Assembly: GCF_000826525.2 (NCBI RefSeq)
Contig: NZ_LN651329.1
Location: 28,004-92,003, forward strand
Direction of reading: 5' to 3'
DNA length: 64,000 bases
Source: Mobilicoccus massiliensis
GTDB taxonomy: Bacteria; Actinomycetota; Actinomycetes; Actinomycetales; Dermatophilaceae
The notes under the pieces were generated by a model. The model saw nothing but the letters and a program-made list of their open reading frames with translations. It was not told the origin of the DNA and ran no database searches. The position numbers and the translations under genes were made by a program. Shown one piece after another: positions 37,840-46,325 of the stretch. Numbering within the stretch: position 1 is the first letter of the stretch; every line of letters begins with the position of its first letter.

Positions 37840-38868
37840 TCAGCCGGCCTGCGGATCGGGGTCGGCCAGCGGCTTCCAGCCGGGAGCCGAGAGGGTGAGG
37901 AAGGCGCGGGCGACAAGCGGAGTCGCTTCCAGGCGGTCCTCGATGGCCTGGATGCGGGTCTGCAGCACGGATTCGGTGTCGTCGAGGGAGAGGTCGACCG
38001 CCGCGATGATCAGCACCTTCGACGGTCCGACGTACTCCATGTGGAGGAACGTCACCACGTCGATCTCGGGGTTGTCGTAGAGGGCCGCGAGGACCTTCTC
38101 TCGCGTGGCCGCGCTGACCTGTTGGCCGACGAGGAACGCGACGTTGCGCTGGATGAGAACGAAGGCGACGACACCGAGCAGGACGCCGACGAGGATCGAC
38201 CCGATCGCGTCGTAGATCGCGTCGCCGGTGATCTCGTGGAGAGCGAGTCCGCCCGCGGCGAGCAGGATGCCGATCAACGCGGCCGCGTCCTCGAAGAACA
38301 CGGCCCGCAGCGTCGTCTGCGACGTGTCGAGGATGTACCGCATCGGGTGCAGCCCCGCCTTATGAGCCGAAGACCGCGTCTGCCTCAGCGCCTGCGAGAA
38401 CGAGACCCCCTCGAGAACGAACGAGATGGCGAGCACGATGTAGCTCAGCAGGTAGTCCGCACCCTCGCCCTCGGCGTGCAGCTCCGAGATGCCGTGCGTG
38501 ATCGACAGGATCGAACCCGCGACGAAGAGGCCGAACGCCGCGATCATCGACCACACGTACGCGGCGCGTCCGTAGCCGAAGGGGTGGGACTCGTCGGCCG
38601 GCTTGGTCGCGCGGCGTTCGGCGATGAAGAGGAAGATCTCGTTGCCGGTGTCGGCCCAACTGTGCGAGGCCTCCGCCACCATGGACGCCGAGCCCGACAC
38701 CACGGCCGCCACCGTCTTCGCGATCGCGATGAGCGCGTTCGCCCCCAGCGCGATGAGGACGGTGAGCAGGCTGCCGGAGGACTCGCCCTTGCCCCCGCTC
38801 CCGCCGGTCGTCGTGGAAGCCGTGTCGGAGGCCGCCGCGTGCCCGCCTCGTTCCTTCGAGTTCGTCAC
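37840..38868 (-). CDS. Cation diffusion facilitator family transporter
   Basis: This is a 342-residue CDF protein (from GTG 38868), unlike the one at 28.8 kb. After a Ser/Thr/Gly-rich tail come membrane segments with SMVAEASHSWADTGNEIFLF (HxxxD site, segment 2) and FFEDAAALIGILLAAGG (DxxxD-type site, segment 5). The C-terminal domain lacks the usual His cluster. SHPFGYGRAAYVWSM marks the MMT1/FieF-like branch with Fe or Mn among possible substrates. An ATG at 38970 would add 34 Arg-rich residues. I prefer 38868, but neither has a clear ribosome site. Confidence 0.8.
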   Translation of the reverse strand: MTNSKERGGHAAASDTASTTTGGSGGKGESSGSLLTVLIALGANALIAIAKTVAAVVSGSASMVAEASHSWADTGNEIFLFIAERRATKPADESHPFGYGRAAYVWSMIAAFGLFVAGSILSITHGISELHAEGEGADYLLSYIVLAISFVLEGVSFSQALRQTRSSAHKAGLHPMRYILDTSQTTLRAVFFEDAAALIGILLAAGGLALHEITGDAIYDAIGSILVGVLLGVVAFVLIQRNVAFLVGQQVSAATREKVLAALYDNPEIDVVTFLHMEYVGPSKVLIIAAVDLSLDDTESVLQTRIQAIEDRLEATPLVARAFLTLSAPGWKPLADPDPQAG

Positions 38869-39098
38869 GGACGACGACGCTACCGCGACTCCGCGTGACC
38901 GGCGCTTCGCGGCGTGGGCGCGGACCGGCCGGGGGCTCTCGGTTCGTTCGGGCTGGGGCGTGAGGCGCATCCAGGCGCACCGCGGGGGCGGCTCGGCCGC
39001 GTTCGTGCGAAGTCCGTGCGGGGCTTGACACGGCGTGGTCCACTGGTCGTTGTTACCGGCACGTCACCGCGCGGTGAGTTCGCACCGGGGAGGTCCGT

Positions 39099-40325
39099 AT
39101 GGTCGGCAGGCGCATCGCCGCGTCGGGTCGGGTCGGGCATGCCATGGCCGCCCTCGACGCGCTGACCTCGGCGCTCGAGCCGCCGTTCGCCGTCGTCGAT
39201 CTCGACGCGTTCGACCGCAACGCCGCCCGACTGGTCGAACGCGCGGCCGGCACGCCGATCCGGGTGGCGAGCAAGTCGGTGCGGTGCCGTTCTCTGATGA
39301 TTCGCGCGTTGCGGCACGAGGGGTTCCGCGGAGTCCTCGCGTTCTCCCTGCCCGAGGCGCTGTGGCTCGTGGCTGGCGAGGGGGAGACTCTTGCCGCCGG
39401 CCACGACGTCCTCGTCGCCTACCCGAGCGTCGACCGCTCGGCGCTCGCCCGCCTCGCCGCGGACGAGGAAGCGCGCCGCCGGGTCACCGTCATGGCCGAC
39501 TGTCACACCCACCTCGATCTGGCGAGCGCCGCGATGCGCGAGCACGGCCGCGGTGACGCGCCGCTGCGGGTGTGTCTCGACGTCGACGCCTCCTACCGCA
39601 TCGGTCGCGTCCACGTCGGCGCCCGGCGTTCTCCGCTGCGCACCGAGAGCGACGTCGTGCCGCTGCTGCGACGCCTGGTGGACTCCGACGTCCTCGCCCC
39701 GGCGGGGCTGATGTTCTACGACGCGCAGATCGCGGGGATCGCGGATTCGAATCGCCTCATCCGCGAGGTCCAACGACGCTCGGCGGCCGAGTTGGCCGGG
39801 CGGCGCAGGCGCATCGTCGACGCCGCCAGGGCTGTCGCCGGCTCCGCTCTCCTCGTCAACGCCGGCGGCACCGGCAGCCTGCACGTCATGGGCATCGACA
39901 CCGTGGTCACCGAACTCGCCGCCGGATCAGGGCTGTTCGCACCGCACCTCTTCGACGGCTACAGCTCCTTCGCCCCCGAGCCCGCCGCGTTCTTCGTCGC
40001 TCCCGTGGTTCGGCGGCCCGCACCGCGCATCGTCACCGTGCTCGGTGGTGGGTTGGTCGCCTCCGGTGCGGCCGGCAGGTCGCGGTTGCCCAAGCCGTGG
40101 TGGCCCGAGGGGCTGCGCCTCATCGGCGCCGAGGGTGCGGGCGAGGTGCAGACCCCGCTCGTCACGCCACATGAGACGGGTCTCGACGTCGGTGATCGCG
40201 TGTGGTTCCGCCACGCCAAGGCGGGCGAACTCTGCGAACGCTTCGATCATCTGCACCTCGTCGCCGCCGGAGACCTGGCAGGCACCACCCCCACCTACCG
40301 AGGAGAAGGACGATGCTTCGGATGA
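39099..40325 (+). CDS. PLP-dependent amino acid deaminase/aldolase
   Basis: This is a 408-residue fold-type III PLP enzyme (alanine racemase-like barrel). The cofactor Lys sits in RVASKSVRCRSLM near residue 58. SFVVDLD-type start is AVVDLDAFDRN. The C-terminal domain has WFRHAKAGELCERFDHLHLV with His and Cys that bind metal in D-threonine aldolase and D-serine dehydratase. It likely cleaves or deaminates a beta-hydroxy D-amino acid. GGGAGG lies five bases before ATG 39099. Its stop overlaps the next start, so it is coupled to the FAD oxidase gene. Confidence 0.8.
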   Translation: MVGRRIAASGRVGHAMAALDALTSALEPPFAVVDLDAFDRNAARLVERAAGTPIRVASKSVRCRSLMIRALRHEGFRGVLAFSLPEALWLVAGEGETLAAGHDVLVAYPSVDRSALARLAADEEARRRVTVMADCHTHLDLASAAMREHGRGDAPLRVCLDVDASYRIGRVHVGARRSPLRTESDVVPLLRRLVDSDVLAPAGLMFYDAQIAGIADSNRLIREVQRRSAAELAGRRRRIVDAARAVAGSALLVNAGGTGSLHVMGIDTVVTELAAGSGLFAPHLFDGYSSFAPEPAAFFVAPVVRRPAPRIVTVLGGGLVASGAAGRSRLPKPWWPEGLRLIGAEGAGEVQTPLVTPHETGLDVGDRVWFRHAKAGELCERFDHLHLVAAGDLAGTTPTYRGEGRCFG

Positions 40326-41680
40326 ACGACGCACCCGGTTCGTGGTCCAACTGGGCCGGCAACGTCACGTGCCGCCCTGGCCGCGTCGAGTACGCGACGA
40401 CGGCGATCGAGGTGGCCGACGTGCTGCGGCGCGCACGTGATGCAGGGCGGCGGGTGCGTCCGGTCGGATCGGGGCACTCGTTCACCCCCTGCGCCGAGAC
40501 GGACGACGTCATGCTCGACGTCGCCGCCATGACCGGCCTCGACGGGGTCGAGCACCTGGAGGCGGCCCCGCCCGGAGCCCGACCCGAGACGTGCGCCCGC
40601 GTATGGGTGCGGGCCGGCACGACGCTGGGCGCGCTCAACAGCGTGCTCGCCAGTCTCGGGCTGGCGATGCCCAACCTCGGCGACGTCGACGGGCAGACGC
40701 TCGCCGGGGCGGTCTCCACCGGCACGCACGGCACCGGTCTGCACTTCACCGGGCTGGCCGGCTTCGTCTCGGCGCTGCGCCTCGTTCTTGCGGACGGTTC
40801 GCTGGTCGAGTGCTCCCGGGAGGAGCAGTCCGACCTGTTCCACGCCGCGCTCGTGGGGCTGGGTGCGTTCGGCGTCGTCGTCGCGTTGCGGGTCGACTGC
40901 GTGCCCGCGTTTCGCATGCGAGCCGAGGAGCGGCCGGAGAGCCTCGACGCCGTGCTCGATCGCATCGAGACGTTCCCCACGGAGGCCGACCACGTCGAGT
41001 TCTTCTGGTTCCCCGGCACCGATCGCGTCGCGGCCAAGTTCAACACCCGTCTGGCCGCCGACGACGACAGCGGCCGACCGCTGCCGGCGTGGCGGCGTCG
41101 CCTCGAGGACGAGCTGTTGTCGAACGACCTGTACGAGGGCGTCAACCGGCTCGGAGCCACGATGCCGCGGCTCGTCCCGGCCCTCAACGCGATCAGCGCG
41201 AGGTCGCTCTCGGCCCGCACGTACACGGCCGCTTCGGCCGACGTCTTCGTCTCGCCGCGACGCGTGCGGTTCCGGGAGACCGAATACGCCCTGCCCATCG
41301 AGGCCGCCGGCGAGGTCGTTCGCGAGCTCCGCCGTGAGCTCGATCGTCGTCGGATGCCGGTGACGTTCCCGCTCGAGGTGCGCTTCGCCGGCGCCGACGA
41401 CGCATGGCTGTCGACCGGCTTCGAACGTCGCAACGTCTACGTCGCCGCCCACCAGTACGTGCGTGCCGACCACCGGGCGTACTTCGAGGTCGTCGAGGAC
41501 GTCTTCGCCGCGTACGAGGGACGGCCGCACTGGGGCAAGATGCACCGCCTCGACGCCGCTCGACTCGGTGAGCTCTACCCACGATTCGCCGACGCCTGCC
41601 GCGTCCGGGCCCAGGTCGACCCCGACGGACTCCTACGCAACCCCTACCTCGACCGCGTCCTGGGCCCCATCGACGCCTGA
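40313..41680 (+). CDS. FAD-dependent aldonolactone-oxidase-family protein
   Basis: This is a 455-residue oxidase of the L-gulonolactone/D-arabinonolactone group. The N-terminal FAD domain (about 1-185) has PVGSGHSFTPCAET and LAGAVSTGTHGTG, with a His in the position used for covalent FAD in some members. The C-terminal ALO domain ends with the hallmark RPHWGKMH and DPDGLLRNPYLDRVL. ATG 40313 follows AGGAGAAGG and lies inside the end of the previous gene, overlapping by 13 bases. The pair suggests oxidation and cleavage of a polyol or sugar-acid, but the substrate is open. Confidence 0.83.
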   Translation: MLRMNDAPGSWSNWAGNVTCRPGRVEYATTAIEVADVLRRARDAGRRVRPVGSGHSFTPCAETDDVMLDVAAMTGLDGVEHLEAAPPGARPETCARVWVRAGTTLGALNSVLASLGLAMPNLGDVDGQTLAGAVSTGTHGTGLHFTGLAGFVSALRLVLADGSLVECSREEQSDLFHAALVGLGAFGVVVALRVDCVPAFRMRAEERPESLDAVLDRIETFPTEADHVEFFWFPGTDRVAAKFNTRLAADDDSGRPLPAWRRRLEDELLSNDLYEGVNRLGATMPRLVPALNAISARSLSARTYTAASADVFVSPRRVRFRETEYALPIEAAGEVVRELRRELDRRRMPVTFPLEVRFAGADDAWLSTGFERRNVYVAAHQYVRADHRAYFEVVEDVFAAYEGRPHWGKMHRLDAARLGELYPRFADACRVRAQVDPDGLLRNPYLDRVLGPIDA

Positions 41681-41690
41681 GCACCCAACG

Positions 41691-41775
41691 CGCCGAGACA
41701 GCCGTCGTTTCCGCCTCACGTCTCGGGATTCGGTCACGAGTCTCGTCGATTCCGGAAACGACGGCTGTCTCGGCG
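41691..41775. repeat. 23-bp perfect inverted repeat, 39-base loop
   Basis: CGCCGAGACAGCCGTCGTTT (start of the arm 41691-41713) is the exact reverse complement of 41753-41775. A single extra copy of one arm lies at 63694-63716, so this is a dispersed sequence rather than only a terminator. It starts 11 bases after the oxidase stop. Confidence 0.8.
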
Positions 41776-41826
41776 GTGGTGTGGGCCGGTGGGGCCCCGA
41801 GCGCCGGCGCACGCGCGCAGAGCCCG

Positions 41827-41892
41827 ACATGGAAGATGGGATGGCAGCGAAAGTGGGGTGAACACCCCAGATCTGATTCCATCCCATCTGCC
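41827..41892. repeat. Dispersed palindromic repeat, copy B
   Basis: The left arm ACATGGAAGATGGGATGGCA, the centre GGGGTGAACACCCC and the right arm TTCCATCCCATCT resemble copies A and C, with the right arm shortened. It again lies between convergent genes, next to the 23-bp inverted repeat. Confidence 0.78.
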
Positions 41893-41953
41893 ACCTTGTG
41901 GATTCACGCCGACAGGGCGGTCTGGGGCGGCGGCTGTCCCGTCAGGGCGGGAC

Positions 41954-42286
41954 TCACGTCAGCGCCGAATGCGGCACCCAGCCCTCCCGGCCGTCGCGGT
42001 CGCGACACCACGACCAGGCACTCGGATCGTCGGAGCGCAGGACCTCGACGAGATCGCCGGTCCCTACGGGAAGCTCCTGTGTGTCGTAGTCGTCGCAGAC
42101 GATCGCCTCGGGCCGCGACGCGTCGAGGTGTCGCTCCGGCACCCAACCCTCACCGTTCGTGGTGACGACGAAGACGAACGCCGGCCACTCGGGCGAGCGC
42201 TCACCGACACGCACGCATTCGCCCGGCCGAACGCGGATCGCCCGACGACTCGGGATGTCGTGGTCGTGCAGCACGCGGATACTCAC
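41954..42286 (-). CDS. Two-SH3-like-domain small protein
   Basis: This is a 110-residue protein from GTG 42286. It shows two bacterial SH3-like repeats, each ending in EGWVP: RPGECVRVGERSPEWPAFVFV with GEGWVPERHL, and GTGDLVEVLRSD with GREGWVPHSAL. No signal peptide is present, so it is probably cytoplasmic and binds peptides or proteins. It lies 252 bases downstream of the YcaO-like gene on the same strand, with no gene in the gap, so membership of the RiPP operon is possible but unsupported. Confidence 0.72.
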   Translation of the reverse strand: MSIRVLHDHDIPSRRAIRVRPGECVRVGERSPEWPAFVFVVTTNGEGWVPERHLDASRPEAIVCDDYDTQELPVGTGDLVEVLRSDDPSAWSWCRDRDGREGWVPHSALT

Positions 42287-42538
42287 GATCGTGCCTCTCG
42301 GGTGGGCAACACTGCGATCACGTCCATCCGTTCGACGAGGCCGGTGACGGCTCGGGGTCGGAGACGTGCGCTGACCCGAGATCCCAGTCGCGGAGACGAC
42401 CTTCCCGGCGCTCGTTCGGCACCGGCGCCTGGTGCGCGCTTCACGAAGCTCCGAGCATGCCGGGCGCGGGATCCCGTCATGGCCACATCCTGGCAGCGGA
42501 GACGCCGTCGGAGGGGTCGAGCGGTCCTGGTGGCCCGC

Positions 42539-43942
42539 TTACCAGCCGGGAAACGGTGGGACGCCATCGGTGCGTCGCGGGAAGGCCGGCGCGGCCACCC
42601 GACTCAGCCCGGGCGCGAGAACTCGGACGCAGCGCCACCCGGTCGGGGCGACATCGGGCGTCGTCAGGTCGACGACCCACCAGGGGCGGTCTCCCCGGGC
42701 CGGGGCCGAGTCGGGGAGCGGTTCCTCCCACCGCCGCAGCCCGGAGACGAACTCGAGAGTCCTTGCGACGCTACGGGGGTCGAGACCGACCTGGAGCGAG
42801 GCCAGCGGATCGGTGCCGGCACGCAGCGCCGCGGAATCGGGGGTCGGGGCGTCACCGAGGTAGGCCCGATCGGCGCGATGGGGCAGGACGCCGGGCGGTG
42901 GCCCACCCGAGAAGCGCCCCGGATCGTCGAGGAGGGTGCGAGCGAGCGAGTGCTGCCAGAGCGCACGGGCCGAGGCCTCCGCCGGCGTCGGTGCGGCCCC
43001 GAGGGTGACGACCGGCGACTCCCGCGTCGAGAACTTCGGCATCGAAGACCCCTCCATCGAAGACCCTGCCACCGAGGCCTCCGCCGGCGTCGGTGCGGCC
43101 CCGAGTGTGACGACCGGCGACTCCCGCGTCGAGAACTTCGGCATCGAAGACCTCTCCATCGAAGACCCTGCCACCGAGGCCTCCCGCACCGACGACTCCG
43201 GCACCGAAGCCTCCCGCACCGAGGACCCAGGCAACGAACAGGCCACCGCGAGGGCGACCCGGCGGCCTCCGGAGGCGGGCAGCGAGCGGACATCGACCGT
43301 GACGCCGGGACCCTCCGGGACAGGGGCCGTCTCGATGGCCGCCGGCACCCGGCCCTCCCACCAGGTCACGAGCGCGTCCTCGCAGATCAGTGCGGCCCAC
43401 GCCGCGTCGATCGCGGCGTCGAGGCCGATTCCCGCACCGAGGCCGCTCATGTTCATCGGACCGATGGGCGGCTCGTCGGGGTGGGCGTCGAGAAAGCGCA
43501 CCGGCACCTGTGCGTACGGAACCCACCCCGCCACCGGCCCGCCGCTGTCGCCGTGCCGCCACCCGCGGCACCACCGCATCACGTCGGCGGGCCCGGCCCG
43601 CACGAACGGTGACGCCGGATCGTCGACGACCTCCGCGGCGGGCCCGTCGAGCTCCTCGACCCGCAACACCGGCGCACCCTCTGCCCGCAACGCGTCCCAC
43701 GAGGCGGAGCGGACCTCGAGCTGACCGCCGTCCTCACCGCACCACGTGCGCACGGCCGCTGCCACGCGCACCGCCGGATCCGGCCCGCCGCCGCCGACGA
43801 GCTGCGGCGCCGGCGCCCACGCGTCGACGCCTTCCCGGGGCGGCATCCGCACCTGGTCGTGCACGAACGCCTCGGGCAGCCCGAAACGGCCCGGGACGCG
43901 GTGCACCTCGAGCGGGGTCGCGAACAACGACACCTCAGGCAT
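42539..43942 (-). CDS. Degenerate YcaO-like protein of the RiPP operon
   Basis: This is a 467-residue paralogue of the YcaO half of the preceding gene. Shared blocks in order: SASWDALRAEGAPVL (about 79-93; partner HASWDELRRRGIPAL), ICEDALVTWW (about 186-195; partner VERHATMLWW), HRADRAYLGD (about 355-364; partner WRADRAYLDD), VVDLTTPDVAPTG (about 423-435; partner VVDLTTPDVASTG). Key ATP/Mg residues are lost: SPLGESIER becomes DPAVRVAAAVR, and EEVVERH is only partly kept as ICEDA. It is likely a scaffold or regulatory partner. A 34-residue tandem repeat interrupts the domain at about 256-323, and the end is proline-rich (VPPFPGW). The ATG overlaps the upstream stop by 8 bases, so translation is coupled. 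Confidence 0.75.
   Translation of the reverse strand: MPEVSLFATPLEVHRVPGRFGLPEAFVHDQVRMPPREGVDAWAPAPQLVGGGGPDPAVRVAAAVRTWCGEDGGQLEVRSASWDALRAEGAPVLRVEELDGPAAEVVDDPASPFVRAGPADVMRWCRGWRHGDSGGPVAGWVPYAQVPVRFLDAHPDEPPIGPMNMSGLGAGIGLDAAIDAAWAALICEDALVTWWEGRVPAAIETAPVPEGPGVTVDVRSLPASGGRRVALAVACSLPGSSVREASVPESSVREASVAGSSMERSSMPKFSTRESPVVTLGAAPTPAEASVAGSSMEGSSMPKFSTRESPVVTLGAAPTPAEASARALWQHSLARTLLDDPGRFSGGPPPGVLPHRADRAYLGDAPTPDSAALRAGTDPLASLQVGLDPRSVARTLEFVSGLRRWEEPLPDSAPARGDRPWWVVDLTTPDVAPTGWRCVRVLAPGLSRVAAPAFPRRTDGVPPFPGW
42972..43175. repeat. 102-bp direct repeat inside the YcaO-like gene
   Basis: Two adjacent 102-bp units (42972-43073 and 43074-43175) differ at about two bases and encode two copies of a 34-residue Ser/Pro-rich block containing SSMPKFSTRESPVVTLG. 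The near identity implies recent duplication. Confidence 0.88.
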
Positions 43943-46238
43943 GGGGCATCGGAAAGTGATTGAGCTCGTCCTCGTCGAGAAGCCGGTCGGTCCATCCGAG
44001 CCGGTGGGCCAGCTCGGGGACCCGGCCGCGACCGAGGAACGGGAAGGCCGCGGGCGCGTTGCCGATCGTGCCGGGCACGAGCACGCGCACGACGGCCATC
44101 CCCGTACTCGCCACGTCGGGGGTCGTGAGATCGACCACAACGACCTCGTAGCCGGCCGATTCGACGGCGGCCCGGTAGGCGCCCAGCGAGCGCTCCGACA
44201 GGGCCGACGTCGCCGACATCGGCCGACTCGCGGGCGGCTCCAGCAGATGCCGCATCCGCTCCGCGGCCCGCGGGTCGAGGTACACCTGCTGCTGGACCAT
44301 GAGGTCGTCGCAGTCGTGCATGTCGGCGCGGAAGTCGTCGAGGTACGCGCGGTCGGCGCGCCACGGCTTGAACGCCCGGCCGTTGAGCTCTCCGCTCGCC
44401 ATGACGCCCCAGTGCAGGCCGTCCATGCGAAGCAGGTCACGCGACCCCTCCTGCAGGGTGAGCGCCTCGGTCCACGCCTTCGCCGCCGCGACCTGCGCGT
44501 CGTGCCGCGCGGAGAACCCGATGTTGACGAGCCGGTCGACGTCGTCGTGCACCGTGGCCCCGACGACCGGTACGGGGATGTCGCAGTCGATGTGGATCAG
44601 TCCGTGCCGCTGCCGACGCGGATCGGTTCCGTCCCAGAGCTGCTCCAACTCGTCGGTCGCCACGAGACCCGGCAGCACGTGACCGCTCAGCCACCAGAGC
44701 ATCGTCGCGTGGCGCTCGACGACCTCCTCGAGCCCGCTCATCACGGCGAAGTCGAGGTCCGGTCCTGCGGCGATGCCGGCGAACGCGCAGAAGTTCGTCA
44801 ACGGCGAGCCGGCGTAGCCCGCCGCGTACCAGTTGACGTAGACGAGCGAGGCCGGCACGAGCACCTCGGTGTCACGGCTCAGCGAGCGCCCCGGAACCCA
44901 GTGCACCCGGGTCTGCCGGGTCAGGGGGACGAAGGGAAAACCGCGTGCCGCGTACTGACGGTCCGAGTACAGCACGAGCGTGTCCGGATCGAGCGCGGGG
45001 ATGCCGCGTCGTCGCAGCTCGTCCCACGAGGCGTGGCGGACGGGCAGGGTGTCGAGGATGTTCGCGCAGTAGCGCTCGATCGACTCCCCGAGCGGAGAAC
45101 GGCCCGCGAGGTCGGCGTCGCCGAAGACGGACCCCTGGCACAGCGTGTTGTTGGCCCACCTGCTCACGGCCCGGATGTCGGCGACGTCGCACTGCCGCGT
45201 GACGAGTGACGCGGGCACCGACGCATCGTGGGTGATCGTGCGGGTCCGCACGACGAGGCCCGTGAGCTCGTCGACGAGATCCTCCGGCCGGTGCACGCGG
45301 TGGCGGGTCACGGATCCGGGCATCGGCAGCACCGGGTGCTCGGTGACGACCGGATCCCCGGACTCCCAGCGGACGCGGAGGAGGACGTCGCCGGCACTCC
45401 TCGCGCCGAGCATGAGAGCGAGCAGGAGCAGACCCGGGACGTCGGCGGGCGCCGGGCCGCAGTCGCCGGTCAGGGAAGGGGTGCGCAGCGCGCGGTGGAC
45501 GCGCCGATCGTAGGCGGCGGCGCAGCGACGGCCGACGAGGTCCTCGTAGGAGGCACCCTCGCCCGGGGTGACCCGCGGTCCGGCGAGGACGACACCTCGC
45601 CCGAGCTCGACCGGCAGCCAGTCCACCCGCATGTCGTGGCACCAGCGGTCGACGTCGACGAGGTCGGGGTCGCTCGGTCCGTGGGTGAGGACGACGAGCA
45701 GCCGCCTCGTGCCGAACGCCTCGTTGACCGCCGCGCGGCCGGTCGCCGCGGAGAAGCGCACGTCCCATCCGAGCGCCTCGACCTCCGGCCGGATCGCCTC
45801 GGCCACGGCCGTGTCTCCGGCGACGAGCAGCGGCGTCGCGGGCGGCGCCAGGCGCGCGGCCACGTCCTGCACTCCGACGGCGAGCGTGCCCGGTTCGAAC
45901 GCCCCGCAGCCGACGAGCTTCTCGCGCACTCCGGCAGCGGCCCGCGCGAGGTCGGGATCGAGCGCGCCCGCCGGCGGTGCCTCGGTCTCGCGCCCTCCGG
46001 CGGCGGCCCGCGCGAGGTCGGGATCGAGCGCGCCCGCCGGCGGTGCCTCGGTCGTCCCGCTCGTCCATAGGTCGAGGAGGCGCAGCACGTCGTCGGCCCG
46101 CAACGGCAGGACATGGTGGCGCCCGTCGGGGGTGGACAGGACGCTCGCGTGCGCGTCGAGGGCGCGGACGTCGACGCGGGCGCGCGGCGGCGCGACGGCG
46201 GGGGCAGGGACGCCGGTGGGGGCGGCGGACGTGGTCAT
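43935..46238 (-). CDS. Leader-binding/YcaO fused cyclodehydratase of a RiPP cluster
   Basis: This is a 767-residue protein. The first 300 residues resemble the E1/ocin-ThiF-like partner that binds RiPP leaders (LPLRADDVLRLLDLW, TPLLVAGDTAVAEAI, RRLLVVLTHGPSD), including a 22-residue duplicated Ala-rich segment. Residues about 340-767 are a YcaO domain with the ATP-site motifs SPLGESIERY (381-390) and GLEEVVERHATMLWW (502-516), the AKAWTEALTLQEG helix (586-598), and the proline-containing C-terminus HFPMPHA. YcaO enzymes use ATP to turn Ser/Thr/Cys and a backbone amide into azolines, or to form amidines or thioamides. It should modify the peptide encoded just upstream. No SagB-type dehydrogenase or TfuA is seen, so azolines are more likely than azoles or thioamides. 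Confidence 0.85.
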   Translation of the reverse strand: MTTSAAPTGVPAPAVAPPRARVDVRALDAHASVLSTPDGRHHVLPLRADDVLRLLDLWTSGTTEAPPAGALDPDLARAAAGGRETEAPPAGALDPDLARAAAGVREKLVGCGAFEPGTLAVGVQDVAARLAPPATPLLVAGDTAVAEAIRPEVEALGWDVRFSAATGRAAVNEAFGTRRLLVVLTHGPSDPDLVDVDRWCHDMRVDWLPVELGRGVVLAGPRVTPGEGASYEDLVGRRCAAAYDRRVHRALRTPSLTGDCGPAPADVPGLLLLALMLGARSAGDVLLRVRWESGDPVVTEHPVLPMPGSVTRHRVHRPEDLVDELTGLVVRTRTITHDASVPASLVTRQCDVADIRAVSRWANNTLCQGSVFGDADLAGRSPLGESIERYCANILDTLPVRHASWDELRRRGIPALDPDTLVLYSDRQYAARGFPFVPLTRQTRVHWVPGRSLSRDTEVLVPASLVYVNWYAAGYAGSPLTNFCAFAGIAAGPDLDFAVMSGLEEVVERHATMLWWLSGHVLPGLVATDELEQLWDGTDPRRQRHGLIHIDCDIPVPVVGATVHDDVDRLVNIGFSARHDAQVAAAKAWTEALTLQEGSRDLLRMDGLHWGVMASGELNGRAFKPWRADRAYLDDFRADMHDCDDLMVQQQVYLDPRAAERMRHLLEPPASRPMSATSALSERSLGAYRAAVESAGYEVVVVDLTTPDVASTGMAVVRVLVPGTIGNAPAAFPFLGRGRVPELAHRLGWTDRLLDEDELNHFPMPHA
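45921..46052. repeat. 66-bp tandem duplication inside the YcaO fusion gene
   Basis: Two 66-bp units (from 45921 and 45987) encode the repeated segment EAPPAGALDPDLARAAAG in the N-terminal part of the protein. Only a few bases differ. Confidence 0.8.
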
Positions 46239-46270
46239 CGGTGGGGCCTTCCACGAGCGGGAGAATGGGC

Positions 46271-46309
46271 GGTGGGCTCCCGGCCGATTGCGCCGGCCGG
46301 GAGCCCACC
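46271..46309 (-). terminator. Strong hairpin between precursor and YcaO genes
   Basis: GGTGGGCTCCCGGCCG (46271-46286) and CGGCCGGGAGCCCACC (46294-46309) form a perfect 16-bp stem with a 7-base loop, 17 bases after the precursor stop and 33 bases before the YcaO start. It probably attenuates read-through or protects the precursor mRNA, so more precursor than enzyme is made. Confidence 0.75.
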
Positions 46310-46325
46310 GGGTCGACGATCACGC

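Noticed and set aside
42287..42538. Additional small gene between the SH3-like and YcaO-like genes
   Set aside because: Frames here run into the YcaO-like gene antisense or lack a ribosome site and protein-like composition.
42539..43942. SagB-type nitroreductase/dehydrogenase as identity for the gene after the cyclodehydratase
   Set aside because: No flavin-binding pattern is seen, while four blocks align with the neighbouring YcaO domain.
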